Shown here: piece by piece, positions 1 to 11,187 of the stretch
How positions within the stretch are numbered: the stretch's first letter is position 1
Layout: each line of letters opens with the position of its first letter
NCBI GenBank assembly: GCA_013054445.1
Contig: JAAMPI010000810.1
Location: 1-25,228, forward strand
Reading direction: 5' to 3'
From: Cudoniella acicularis
Lineage: Eukaryota; Ascomycota; Leotiomycetes; Helotiales; Helotiaceae
Length of the DNA stretch: 25,228 nucleotides
Position numbers and translations under genes: made by a program
The notes under the pieces: generated by a model
Told to the model about the DNA's origin: nothing
The model's input: only the letters and a program-made list of their open reading frames with translations
The model's database searches: none

Positions 1-423
1 GAAGGAGGAGAGGTTTAGGTATATACTTTGATAATTTAATGAATGCATTGATATGATGGGTATATGAACGTACATCTCAATATCAAGGTCTACGTATCGT
101 TTCTATGTGAGTGAACAGAATTGTAACCGCTGCAATATTGTGCGATTAATTCTGAAAGTTCATACCTCACCCCCCCACTTACTCTTCTCCCTTCTTCCTT
201 TTCCCGAACTCCTCCCCTTCTGTGAGACTACATTGTTTAAAAGCCAATTACTGTCTGAACTATCTCTTTCTCCGCAGACACAAAGTCTCGACACGAGAAT
301 TTTGGAAGTTGGTGACTGACGCCGGGAAGAGAAGCCTTCTTTTGTAACTGGGTTAGTACAGGATAGTGTGCTTTTAATTCTTTGAGAGTGCTTGATAACT
401 TGTGAGGTTTTGTGAAGAGAATA

Positions 424-458
424 GGGGGATAGGTGGGAGGGGGAGGGGGAGGGACGGG
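424..458 (+). other. Potential G-quadruplex tract
   Basis: Five or more runs of three to five G occur within 35 bases, separated by loops that are mostly one base (A), after a longer first loop. This meets the usual G3+ four-tract rule. Further G runs follow to about 473. A complementary C-rich tract at 570-601 would form the same structure on the other strand. Confidence 0.5.
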
Positions 459-569
459 AATGAGGGAAGGGGAGTGTTTAAAGTATTGTTATTTTCTCAA
501 GTACTTTCATTCGCTATTTTCCTCTTGCAGCCCTTTAAGTATCCCCGCTCTATTTCATCAAGTAACCAA

Positions 570-601
570 CCCCCCCCTTCCCCCCTTCCGACCCGAAACC
601 C
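570..601 (-). other. Potential G-quadruplex tract, minus strand
   Basis: On the plus strand this is C8, C6, a short spacer, then two C3 runs. Read on the minus strand it gives four G runs of at least three with loops of two to seven bases. It lies about 110 bases from the plus-strand G tract at 424-458. Confidence 0.4.
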
Positions 602-1941
602 TTTCCCAACTCCCGAGTAAAATTCCCCAATTCCGCGTGTGTGTATTCACTACCAAACCTGATTATTGAATATTGAAACTTATGCTCGCTTGTTATATTC
701 GTAAAGACCTTTGATGCAATAATAACTGATTTAGGAAGCATGAAGTTATCTTGGAGGTCTTTGCGATGGGCTTTTATATAGGAAATTGGGGAGAGGGTTG
801 AAAAGGGTGAGGGGGTGGTTTTGGATTCTGTAATACTCGGTCCGGTTTTTCGTGAGGGCCGTGGGATTGTTAAAGGCTAGATAAGGTACTCATAGTAGGA
901 CAGTAACTCGTAGATATCGTAGTGATTAGTCTCTTTTCACGTCCTTTCATAATACTTCACCTTTTAAAGGTGGGTGATTTTACTCCTATAAAGCATTTTT
1001 ATCACTACCCTATGTGGCTCTCAGTAAAAACCTAGCCGAGTATTAGGTTGATTTGCTTTAGTGCATAGAAGTGAAATAGATGGTTTTGTTTTAAGGGATT
1101 TTATTTAGAAAATATAGAAGAAGAAAGAAAGAAAGACAGAGAAGTGAGTATTATAGTATTGTCAGTCTATAGGTGATTTGTATAAAAAGAGCTTCCTAAC
1201 ACCAGGAGTTGAAATTAGTGATATGAATATCAGAAAGCTTGCTTTGAGGCAATTATCCCGTGTGTGCTAAGTATTCTGAAACTTTACCGGAATTAGAATT
1301 ACGGACACAGGAATATGCAGCTACTTTTTCTACTTTTGACTTTTATGCGAGACATGATTTTCGTGATCTATCTAGAAGGGATAGAGGAGCCGAGAAGTTG
1401 CGGAGTTGGGAAAAGGAGTGTTGTTAGGCATTTAGCTGCTGTTATTTCTTAACCTTCTTCGGTTATTTCTTCAGCTTCTGTCACCCGTACTTGCTACTCA
1501 CGATTATTTTCCTCCCTTTCTCAATCAAGAATATCTTTGTAAATCACTATGAAACTCAAAATCAAGTACTATATGTCCTCTTCAGTCTCCTCTCTTTTTT
1601 TTATACATATGTAACCTGATATACAATTCAGTCTACTGGGCATTGTAAATTCTGGGCCCTTCGGAGGCGTTGATTCTATGTCTTGCTGCTCTAGCGATTT
1701 CTGAGGCCGTTGAGGTGAATTTATATTTAAGTCAAACAGTGGGGTTAGTAAACGGCGTTAGTGGTGTTGTTTTCGTAAAGTTGGAGTGAAGGGGGAGTGA
1801 ACTGATGGCTCTTTTTTTAATTCTGTTGTGAAATGGAAGGAGTGGGATAACAGACGAGAAGGAGATTAAGTGAGTTGTTTAATGTGATATATGTTTGTTA
1901 GATAGTTGAGTATTTGGATATGACTAGTTCAGAGTGTCGTC

Positions 1942-4900
1942 TCAGAGCTCCGCAGGCACAGTATGATCTGCATCGGCGCTTTGCACACTATTCTGCATCT
2001 TTTCCTCCAACTTGCTTACCTCCTCTTGTACCAACGCAGCAAACTTATGTTTTGTGCCCCGTCCCTTCCCGCCAATTTCCTGCAACGATACAACCAAGCC
2101 TTCACAAATCTCCAACGCTTCTTGAAACTTCCCTTGCTTCTCCAAACAGCCAGTCAGGTACCATAGTGCGATCATCCGATCTGGATGTTCGCCATCTTCT
2201 TCACTTGCTTTTTTATATTGCGGCTTAGCCACGACTTTGCGGAATATCTCCTCCGCCTCCTCGCAACGTCCTAGATGAACGAGCACTTGAGCGTAATGCG
2301 TATTACCAGCTAAAACGCCAAAATGGTCGTCGCCAAGATTCCGTTTTGCAACTTCTATTGCGTCTTTCATCATTCTTGCCGCTTCGTCGTGATTACCCAT
2401 CGCCGACTTGACCCGGCCCAGATTGCAAATTGCAAGCAGCGTGTAGGGTTGTTCTTTACCAAGAGTTTTCCTTCGATGGCCTAAGACAAACGTCATCATC
2501 TCATGACATTCATCCAAATGTTGTTTTCCCAGCCGAATGCGACTCATTGCCAAATCTTCGAGACAAATAAGAGTATCCATATGAGACTCGCCAAGCTTCT
2601 CTTTCATCCCTCGCCAAGCTACCAGATGGAGCTCGGAGGCCTTTTTGAACTCCATACTTCGAAGGCGCACGCGGGCTAGGTTGCTAATAGCCTTGAGTGT
2701 ATTTTGATGGTCATCGCCAAATACTCTACTTAATCCTTCAACAGCTCTCTGGTGAAGGGCAAGAGACTCGGTCCATCCACCTTGGAAGCACAGACTTGAA
2801 CCCAGTAAGTCTGTGACCCTTAGGGTCAGGGGGTGATCTTGGCCTAGGGATTTCACGCAAACATCGTAAAGGCGACGTTGTAATTTCGTAGCTTCAGCTA
2901 CCCGGCTCAGTTCCCAGAGTGTGCCGGTAAGGAAGAGCGTGATCTGAATAGAAAGGGGGTGTTCTTCTCCTAGCGCTTGGATAACGAAATCACGAACTTT
3001 TTCCTGGAGTTCCAGGGCGTCTTTGAAGGAGCCACACTCTGAATATACGCGGCTGAAACGTGCTGCTTCGAGAGCCTGGTGTCTGCCGAAGTTCGTCTCA
3101 ATCATAGGCCAAGGGGACTTCTCTCTGCCAGCCCGGTTCTTTTTCAGCCTGTCTTGGATACCTTGTTGACAGCTTCGAACGTGAATAATATGTGGGAGCA
3201 ATTCCCGTCTCATGCTTCTTTCATTTTCGGAATCACCAAGCGGCGGGAAAAGAATGCTCCTTGCTAGAACAGTCGCGGTGACTTGACACCAAAGTGCTTG
3301 TTGTGACGCTGACATTTCAGGCCGCTCCCTTACCCACTTGTGGACTAGTGGATGCATGGAGTATCGGCTCTCGAGTCTATTCTGTTTTGTGATGAGAGAC
3401 CTGGATACAAGAACCATCAGTGCCATGCCAAGCCGAACGTGAACTTCATCCTCAAAATCGCGTTGACCAAGAGAATCTGGGTTCTTCAAGGCCGCAGGAA
3501 GTGGTGGTGGAGTATCCAAGTATTGGATTAGACCATAAGCCTGCTCTCGGAGCCAGCTAGACCAAGTTCTTCGTCTTATCTTTGCCAATTTTTTCTCCAG
3601 TTCTTTATTCTCGCCTGCTTCTTTCTCCCTCTGCTTGGTTTCCTTTAGAGGGTTAGTAGCCGCGTTAATAAGAATATCAAGCCGAATATTCTGAAAATGG
3701 AGATATGAGAACATGTGCAGCAGTTCAACTGCATCCTGAAAACTTTGCTCCTGAGATGACTCCAGCGATTGATACAAGATCTCGTAGCTCGCAAACACAT
3801 TCATATTGTCGGCATCTTCTTCAGAACATTTTCTATTTCTCGAGAGGCTCTTGTCCCGTCTGTGAAGCCTTGTGCGCCGAATTCGTTGCATCTGCTTCTC
3901 ATAGAAGCCAAGATACTCCTGCCAATTGCAGGACCCTTCCAATATGGCTTTTCCGGCATGAACTAGAGCTAAGGGTAGGAACCCCAAAGCCTGACAAATG
4001 ATGCTCGCTGAGTCCTTTATAGCCTTAGCCCATGGGCTGGGTTCATGGGCTGCTCGAAGGATAAGCTCATTTGCTTCCTCCGATTCCATTGGCAGGAGCT
4101 CCAGAGACTTTTCGCCAACCGTGCCGTAAGACTTATGAGCAGGGTTACGAGAGGTTACCAAAATGCACCCCTTTGTACCTGCTGGCAATAAGTCTTCAAG
4201 CCGAACTTCGTCGTCGTCAGCGCTGTCGATGATCAGAAGCCAAGGTAGTGCCCTGGTCATCAGCCAGTTTTTGGCAGCCTTCTCGTTGGGTTCGACGCCT
4301 CCAATGGTTGCAATCTCCGAATAGCTACCTGATGCGTTCTTTCGAGAACTGCCGTCAACGAAGAAGACTCCCCAGTATTTTTGTTGGTAGCTTTCAGCGT
4401 ATTTCAATGCTAGCTCCGTCTTTCCAGAACCCCCTATCCCGTAAATGACAAATCTTTTCTGTGAATTACAAGCCGTGTCCTCGAATGCGGTCTCTATTTT
4501 GGCCATTTGTGTCTCTCTGCCGGTGTAAAAGCTTTTGACGGATCTCCCAATAGCGAAGTGCTTGTTGAAGGATATTGGGACATGCATCGTTACGCCCGTT
4601 GCGGCTGCCACGGCCTTTCGCAGCTAGAATAATATCAGCGATAATTGTGTCCAGGATAATAAACTCAAAACATACCACAGCTGTGCTGTATTTGTCGGCA
4701 CCGCCAAGCTTTGGACTAACCAAGACAATCTGGTACTGAAGTCTCGATGCGTAGGACCGTGCTTCAGCTGATAAGTTCCCATCGTCGTCTGTATCGTTCT
4801 TATAACGTAGGAGGTTGATAGCCAAGAGCAAGACTTGGAGGACTTCGGTCCGAAGCTTCAAAGCCTCATATAACTCATTGTACCAAGGTTGGCTCCCGAG

Positions 4901-5269
4901 TCGGCTATCTGTCGTTGCCCAGCCGATGATCTCCCTCTCCCGAATGACATCCTCCAAACCGGAGTGAAGAAGTTCGACAAATTCGACGCATTCTTGCGTC
5001 AAGGTAGCCGTACTGCCGCAGACCGAGTGCAAGTGAACCAGATCAACTGCCGACAAGGGGCTCGAGGGCTTAGAAAATCGCCGTTCTGCAGTTGCTAGGT
5101 CATCAAGTGACGCAGTGACTGCGATGAGATCCTTTATCTGTTCGAGAAGATCTGTCACTTCGGACTCTAGGCTCGAGGCATCGTTCAACTTCTCGACGGA
5201 GCGCCGAGCACCGTTCAGATGCTTCAACAAGCTTGCCGTGCCAAGGTTGTTCGCAAAAGGCTCATACAT
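1942..5269 (-). CDS. NLR-like STAND protein (NB-ARC + kinesin-light-chain TPRs)
   Basis: Two exons, 5269-4676 and 4623-1942, flank a 52-nt phase-0 intron (GTATGT donor, GCTGAT-like branch, CTAG acceptor), giving about 1091 aa. I chose the ATG at 5269; the frame stays open upstream without another ATG. Residues 1 to about 215 form a helical N-terminal domain I cannot assign (possibly a NACHT_N-like or other fungal STAND effector domain). The nucleotide-binding domain follows: P-loop GIGGSGKTE near residue 260, Walker B-like WLLIIDSADDD, sensor VTSRN, GxP-type GFLPLAL, and MHPLVHKWVRER in the MHD position. The C-terminal 450 residues hold about seven 42-residue TPRs with the LGxxHPxTL signature of kinesin light chain. 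In the family, nucleotide binding drives oligomerisation and triggers the N-terminal effector, often in incompatibility cell death. This role is inferred. The frame is intact. It is divergent from the P450, with a shared upstream region. Confidence 0.88.
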
Positions 5270-5438
5270 CCTACCCACGACGAGGCATATCTCGCAGTCT
5301 CTAAGACAGATGACCGCTCGTTTCGGTGGCGTTGTGGATATGCGATAACTAACATTACAAGAATTGCTAAGTTGAAGGCAGGATTCGGATCTCGAAGGCC
5401 TTCAACCGCAATGTATCAAGTAGGTAGGGGTAGGGGTT

Positions 5439-5538
5439 GGGGTAAGTTGTGTTGCTCCTAATCAATCATTCTGCCTATACCGTATACGGTACCAACAACC
5501 ACCCTTGCGAGCGAAGGCGGTGTAACTCAACTTACCCC
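5439..5538. repeat. 11-bp inverted repeat flanking the palindrome
   Basis: ggggtaagttg at 5439-5449 recurs as its exact reverse complement at 5528-5538. The pair is centred at about 5488, within four bases of the centre of the 14-bp palindrome at 5478-5491. The nesting could allow a cruciform or reflect symmetrical binding of a factor. Confidence 0.5.
5478..5491. promoter_or_regulatory. 14-bp perfect palindrome with everted CCG-N4-CGG
   Basis: The sequence taccgtatacggta is its own reverse complement. It contains CCG and CGG triplets four bases apart, the kind of half-sites bound by Zn(II)2Cys6 dimers. Its location in a divergent promoter makes an operator plausible. No such regulator is encoded in this window, so the binding partner is unknown. 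Confidence 0.4.
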
Positions 5539-5932
5539 TCGCACCTTGATGCTGTACTACCCGAGAAATATTTTTCGGTATCCAGGAACATTATCTATTG
5601 GATCGGAGCTTGCCCCCGTAAGTTATGGGGGTGGATGCATCACGGGCGCAAAATGAAACCTAGGTGCTCATTGGCAAGCCCTCGCCGTTTTTCGACGCCA
5701 CCAACCGGGGAGAATTTGGATAACATCCGTTCCAACACAGCCTGCCTTATCATTTCATCCTCCTGCTATATGCATAGCATGATTGCTCAGACTGCCAGGC
5801 CCTGGCCTGGCTTTCTAAAATTCGTGTTGAAGGCTCTCTCAAACTTTCTCCATCTTCATCTTCGTCTCCGTTTCTGCTTGCTCGCCCTCTTTGGTTTTAG
5901 GCCTTGTTCAAGCTGGCAGGTCCGACACTCAG

Positions 5933-7849
5933 ATGTCTTCTTTTGTGAGTTCCACATTAGCGAGCGGTACTGAAGGCGGCGAAAAATTCCAGCTGAGGTC
6001 GGCGTTAAGTCTGCGGATTGCCGTCCTGACGCTGTTGCTAGTGCTCTTCTCGTTCAACCACTTTCGTAGGAGGAGTCAGAGGAAGGTGAGATATTCCCTA
6101 TTTAGTGTACCAAACTCAGATGACGAATGGTTACTTGGCTGACTCATAGCTCACCGCTTTATAGCTAGAAGACGCCATTGCAGAACAGCACAATTGCAAG
6201 CCGGTTCTCCCTAGAGTGCCATATAAATGGCCACTGGCCTTGGACCTCCTCAAGGTTCAGTACGATGCACACCTCAGCGGCCATACCCTGGAAGCCTTAA
6301 CCAAGTACATTACAATCGCCGGAACGATTAGGTTGGAGCTTTGGGGGGTGACAGGTTACATCACAACAGACCCTGAGAATGTTGAGACAATTCTGTCAAC
6401 ACGATTCGAAGACTACGGTTTGGGATCTCGCCGCATTGCTTCATTGCCACTCCTTGGAGAAGGCATATTTTCGCAGGACGGGCACCCTTGGAAACGCTCA
6501 CGGGAGCTCATCCGGCGCCAGTTTGTTCGTGTGCAAAAGCAAACTCTTCAAGTTTTCGCACCTCACGTCGACGAATTAGTATCGACTCTAGAACAAGCAG
6601 CAACGGTTGGTGAGATCGTGGATCTGAAGCCCTTATTCTTCGAATTTACTCTCAACAGCACCACGGAGCTCCTCTTCGGCGAACCCCATAGTAGCCTGCC
6701 AAAGAAGGACCGAGATGCACTGCGAGATAGTTTTGATTATGCTGCACTTGGTGTAGGAATCCGTGTCAGGCTCGCTGACTTGGCGCCGCTGTACAACCCC
6801 GCAAAGTTCAAGAGTTCGTGTAAGGTCGTGAGAGATTGGGCGACTTTTTTTGCGGATAAGGCATTGAGATACAAAGACGAAGTTGGGGAAGAGAAGGCCT
6901 CTGAGAAGTATTCATTTATTATTGACTTGTGGAAAGAAATGAGAGACGAAGCACTTGTTAGAGATCAGTTGTTGCATATCTTGATTGCCGGGCGGGACTC
7001 GACAGCTTGTCTATTGAGTTGGACATTGTGAGTTTTATGTTTAGAGTTCAATCGCGGAGGTCCATTTCCTCATCTAACATGCGTTTAGCTTTCACCTCAC
7101 TCGCAATCCAGACATCCTGGGAAGACTCATAAAGGAGGTTTCTGGAGTTCCCAGCGATATCATCATCACTCGAGGGTATATACAGAAACTCGCTTTCCTC
7201 CGATGCTGCCTCAATGAGAGTATGCTATTCCCCACTCGAAACTCTGCAGTTTGCTCTTCTCTCAACATCTCACTTTTTTTTTCTTTTCTTTCTTTCTTTT
7301 TGGTTCGCCTTCTTTGCTTAAATTCCGTCTGCTGACAAGCATGAAGCCCTTAGACTATACCCTCAACTAGCTCTCAATTTCCGTTTCGCCAACAAAACTA
7401 CTATCCTCCCTTGTGGCGGCGGACCCGACGGCCAGTCCCCTGTGCTGATCCCGAAAGGTTCTGGAGTTGGATGGTCTTCATATCACCTACATCGGCGAGA
7501 ATCTATTTACGGGCCTGACTCGAGAGTTTACTGTCCGCAGAGGTGGGAAAGTGGCGAGCTGATCCAGAAAGCTGGTTTAGGAGCCGGGTTTGTAGATTTC
7601 AACGGTGGGCCGAGAGTTTGCTTGGGGAGTACGCAAATTCCATCATGGGGTCTTTACATGCGGCCTTGCTAACGACTTACAGAGGATTTTGCCTTGATGG
7701 AGGCAAGCTACGCGATAATTAAAATACTCCAGACTTTTCCCAATATTCGACTCCCGCCGGGAGTCCCTAACGAACCTGTCGGGGTGGAGAAGCAAAGTTT
7801 CACAATTGTATTAGCTCCTCTTGATGGGGTCAAGGTTCTGTTGGCTTAG
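5933..7849 (+). CDS. Cytochrome P450, CYP52-like
   Basis: Five exons (5933-6085, 6165-7027, 7089-7219, 7347-7628, 7683-7849) add to 1596 nt, 531 aa plus TAG, with all phases consistent. A hydrophobic anchor at residues 26-44 is followed by basic FRRRSQRK, typical of an ER-bound microsomal P450. The I-helix AGRDST lies at 326-331, the ExxR (ETLR) at 382-385, and the heme loop FNGGPRVCLG at 467-476 with Cys474 as the iron ligand. The AGRDST and FxGGPRxCLG forms resemble fungal CYP52 and related families, which hydroxylate alkanes and fatty acids at the terminal carbon using a P450 reductase. The exact substrate cannot be read off. Length and motifs are complete, so it looks functional. It diverges from the NLR-like gene. 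Its role in the nearby decayed metabolite locus is open. Confidence 0.92.
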
Positions 7850-8407
7850 AAAATTGGTAGCAACCAAGAACGGTTATTGGGCTTGGGAAGTTTGCTTGGA
7901 ACCTATGGGCATTAAAGTGGCGGTTTTGGGCCGTATATTTAGTTTCTTCTGAAATAACGTAACTTTCTTGCACAAGTAAAATCTCCTAATACATGTATAT
8001 GACACTGCTGGAGATGAGAAAATAACATGCAAAATCAATGCTGGCTGGGACTGGCAGAAGAGACAATTTAATGATAGTAGTTCAGCGCGACCTTTTGTCT
8101 TCTGAACGTACAGTGTGCTGGTGAACTGGGCTCTATGCTCCCCCGGAAAAATTCTCGGGCCGGAATGCGCAGATAACAGGTATTGACAGCCTCCATTGCC
8201 AATTTCTTCCCACGGAAACCAGTTTTGCTTCAACCATCCTTCTCAGTTACACATATATAACATAAGGATTATTATCTGTCAATCCAAAAACAGTTAACCA
8301 GTCGAACATAACGCAGGTGCACAGCCGATAATCTACGCCTGTGGAGTAACAACCTTTTGTCCTTTCCTTGAGGTCCTGCTCATCCCAGAAGGGGATATCA
8401 GTATCTA
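7850..8407. other. Intergenic gap between P450 and HET gene
   Basis: This should contain the P450 terminator and the HET-gene promoter, which lie in the same orientation. I see no gene. The 119-codon open frame on the minus strand lacks domain content and looks accidental. Confidence 0.6.
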
Positions 8408-10617
8408 ATGTCACCCGCCTCTGAAATCCATCCTTATCCTCCGCTCCCAGTCGGAGAGGACGCCATCCGCATCCTCACTTTGGAACCTGGAGAATTTCCT
8501 GACCCGTTAGTCTGCACTCTCACATCTGTCGCCTTCAGCAGTAAACCTACATATGTGGCTCTTTCGTATACCTGGGGAGACCCTTATCCAGATAACGCGG
8601 TGCTTCCTACCTCACCTAATGAAGTAAATACATCACCTCAATCGTCTGAGGCTATGTCGGAGGATCCGAAGAGCCGGGCACGTGTAATTCCAAGGAATTC
8701 TAATTCAACCGACCAGCGTCCAGCAGAAACACCACTCAGAGATCAGTCAAAAGCTACGTCTAGAACTACACAAAGCAATAGACAAAACACTATCAACTTA
8801 GATGGGCGCACTTTCCAAGTGGGTCATAACTTGTGTCTCGCGCTGCTGCATCTACGCTCACGAACACACCCTCTGGTCCTATGGGTGGACGCTGTTTGCA
8901 TCAACCAAGGGGACATGGAAGAACGCAACGAACAAGTCACAATAATGTCGTTCATTTACCAACGGGCGAGAAAGGTGGTCGTGTGGCTCGGGATGAAAGA
9001 GAATAAAAACCAGCCCGACTTATTTCGATACATGTCTTTCGATTGGAATGCAGGACAGACGCGACAATTGGCGACCTTTCTGGATGGCAAGGCCGAAGCA
9101 CGTTACTCGTCCAAGCCGGACCAAATCACCTTTACTCGCCTTGCGGAAAGCTCTTACTGGGCTCGTCTGTGGGTGGTCCAGGAAGCGTGCCTGCCCATGA
9201 ATTTGGTGTTTGTCTATGGATCAAAAAATCTGGGCGTATGAGGAGTTGGAGAAGTGGAAAGTTTTGAAGGCAGCGAGAGCTGGGCCTCCGCGTCTCAGTA
9301 TCTCCCAAGAGGTGGTCAATGACAAGTTTGAAGCTATGCTTCGGCTGTTCGATACCAGAAACGCAAAATTTACCGACACGATGAAGCTAGAAAGCCTCAT
9401 CGAAGTCTTCTCCAAGAACGGATGTGCTGAGTTGAGAGATAGAGTTTATGGATTATTAGGATTGGCAAACGACACCTATACGTTCGCGACAGTCGATAGT
9501 GGCGTTGATTCCGTTGAGGAATACATCAATTCGCTGGATCCTGAGTTGGAAAGCCTGCCGGAACCTCAAAGAGGTGTCGGGTCCTTTAAAGTCGACTATT
9601 CTCGCTCTTTCTACGACATATGGGTTGACGTGGTTAAGTTTGTGTTTTTTTCGAACTAAGAATATCGAGGGGTGGTACAGTAGCCAGGTTTCAAATTCAA
9701 CACCCAAGGATGCTGCTAGTACAAGTGATCTTTTGCAAGAAGAGAGACGAATCAGGGTTGTGAGGACTGCTGGCGTCATCCAAGAAGCATTTGCCAAAAA
9801 GTGGAGGAGGAAATTGCTAGTGTTCATTTTCTTAGGGAAAGTGTCACCTTTTTATTCCAGTACGCCAAAATTTAAAAAGACTAACAAGACTCAGACCCAG
9901 CGCATAAACGAGAGGCCAATTATCAGGGCCATAGGATACTTGAGCGGCGAGATTGTACACCTAGGGCCGGAATATACTTCACTCGTCGGTTCATTTCGAG
10001 CACAACAAGAGTGGCTCAGCTCCTGGGAAGATCACTATCGCAAGCCCTCCGACTTGGAGACCCTGAGGAGAGTTGATGAAAAGTATACAGCCAAGATCAT
10101 GGGCTACGAGGATAAAGATCTAGCTAGAACTCGAGAGATTCGGAATCCCAGCACTGTCGCTTGGCGTGTCGCTGGTGGCGGCAGACCCAAAACCTCTGAT
10201 CCTAGCTATGCTGTTGAGTTTGACAAGATGTGGGAAAGCATGCACAAAAGCGAGGAGAGCAAGGCAAAGGCCCCAAGGATTTGCCTCGGCACAGACTATC
10301 TGATCACCCTTGTTCCTTCAGCGGTAATGGTCGGCGATGTCGTCGTACGATTTTGGAATTGTGATGCCGCCATCCTCATGCGGCCTATAAATCCACAGGT
10401 GGTCGGCGCGAATTCTTCGTTCATGCTGGTTGGTAGGGCAGATGTCGCCGAGGTCAGTGATCGAAAAGCGACTCCGGGGTTCGACATACGCGCTGAGGAA
10501 GGTTTACTGGGTAACTCGACTAGTGGATTTGAGAAAGCCACGAGGGTTACGGGAGCCGTATACGTCGACATGAATTTCCAAACCTTGCAAATAATCACTG
10601 CTTCTATCTCTACATAG
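8408..10617 (+). pseudogene. HET-domain (heterokaryon incompatibility) protein, two frameshifts
   Basis: The HET domain (PF06985 type) starts with YVALSYTWGDP at residues 49-59, continues with LWVDAVCINQGD (158-169) and ends with RARKVVVWLG (186-195). YWARLWVVQEA follows at 250-260. A 70-residue Ser/Thr/Pro/Gln-rich insertion splits the first two motifs. The C-terminal part has the usual GDVVVRFWNCDAA and FMLVGRADV blocks. The frame breaks twice, each time by one extra base in a homopolymer: A6 at 9223-9228 (five would keep the frame) and T7 at 9645-9651 (six would). Homology-like sequence runs on across both breaks to the TAG at 10615-10617, giving a gene of about 735 codons. HET proteins trigger incompatibility cell death, often downstream of NLRs. 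Either this allele is dead or the two runs are miscalled. No intron of normal size fits. Confidence 0.85.
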
Positions 10618-11187
10618 GGAAAGAACTGAGAAGTATAAGGAAGTAAGATTGCAACTACGACGCAATATATAGCCTCGGCCTCAGATCTTGTCGAACCGTT
10701 AAGTTAGTCATGATAGCTTAACAGGCGGCGAACTTGCGATCAATTTTGGAAGAAGTCAATCAGTAGCATATCTTACATTACTACTCCTATCTGGCATTTC
10801 TTTTGTAGGGCGTACCTAGGCACGGTTTGATTTGGTCACTTATACATATGCTTATATATGCTTATATATGCTTATATGTGTCCTTCTATATGCTACTGTG
10901 ACGCAGTAAATATGCTCTACTGAGCTTGAATTCGGGGCGCTGATGCTCTCTATATACCCTAAAAAGGTGGTGCGGGGGAGGTTGCCCCTGAAACCCTGGA
11001 TAAGCGGGCCACCACGTGACGTGACAACTACCTTCATAGAGAAAATTTCGCTTTATAGAGGAGCTTAAGATAGAATCTAAACAGTAAAGAGTTGAGAGCA
11101 TCTTTAAAATTAAAGCAACTTTAGAGACTCGGTGAGCACTTTTTAGACATAAATGCAAGTGAAGATTATAATGTTGCAATTCACAGC
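10618..11187. other. Intergenic region between convergent HET gene and MFS relic
   Basis: Apart from the 10-bp tandem repeat near 10851, nothing was found. It is the shared 3' flank of two convergent genes. Small open frames on both strands look accidental. Confidence 0.6.
10851..10880. repeat. 10-bp tandem repeat (cttatatatg), about 3 copies
   Basis: Two exact copies at 10851-10870 are followed by a copy with one change (cttatatgtg) and preceded by a more diverged partial copy. It is AT-rich and intergenic. Confidence 0.7.

Larger units (their letters stand above)
1..1941. other. Intergenic region, no recognisable gene
   Basis: I see no coding region here on either strand. The short open frames are low in complexity and have no domain-like content. 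Base composition is strongly skewed in patches: a purine tract with several G runs at about 424-473 and C runs at about 170-176 and 570-601. The remainder is AT-rich with many stops. It may hold the 3' flank of the NLR-like gene, which ends at 1942, plus intergenic DNA. An untranslated RNA cannot be excluded, but nothing in the sequence demonstrates one. Confidence 0.6.
5270..5932. promoter_or_regulatory. Divergent promoter region between NLR-like gene and P450
   Basis: This 663-bp gap lies between two head-to-head starts and must carry the control sequences of both genes. It contains a G-rich stretch at 5421-5442, a CCG-N4-CGG palindrome, an 11-bp inverted repeat around it, and a pyrimidine-rich stretch at about 5838-5893 just before the P450 ATG, as is common before fungal starts. 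Open frames inside it look non-coding. No clear TATA box was identified. Confidence 0.6.

Noticed and set aside
1914..2228. Plus-strand open frame at the 3' end of the NLR-like gene
   Set aside because: Antisense to the TPR region, which is far better supported.
5421..5442. Telomere-like repeat (taggggtaggggttgggg)
   Set aside because: Not a regular TTAGGG array; only a few irregular G runs inside a promoter.
5449..5973. 174-codon plus-strand open frame upstream of the P450
   Set aside because: No domain-like content, Cys/Trp-rich and atypical; it overlaps the divergent promoter and the true P450 start lies in another frame at 5933.
9210..9659. Separate small gene within the HET locus
   Set aside because: It is the middle part of the HET gene in a shifted frame; conserved HET sequence continues across both edges.
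9642..9660. Tiny intron to explain the second HET frame break (gtgttttttt...ctaag)
   Set aside because: It would be 19 nt, far below the fungal minimum; a homopolymer change is simpler.
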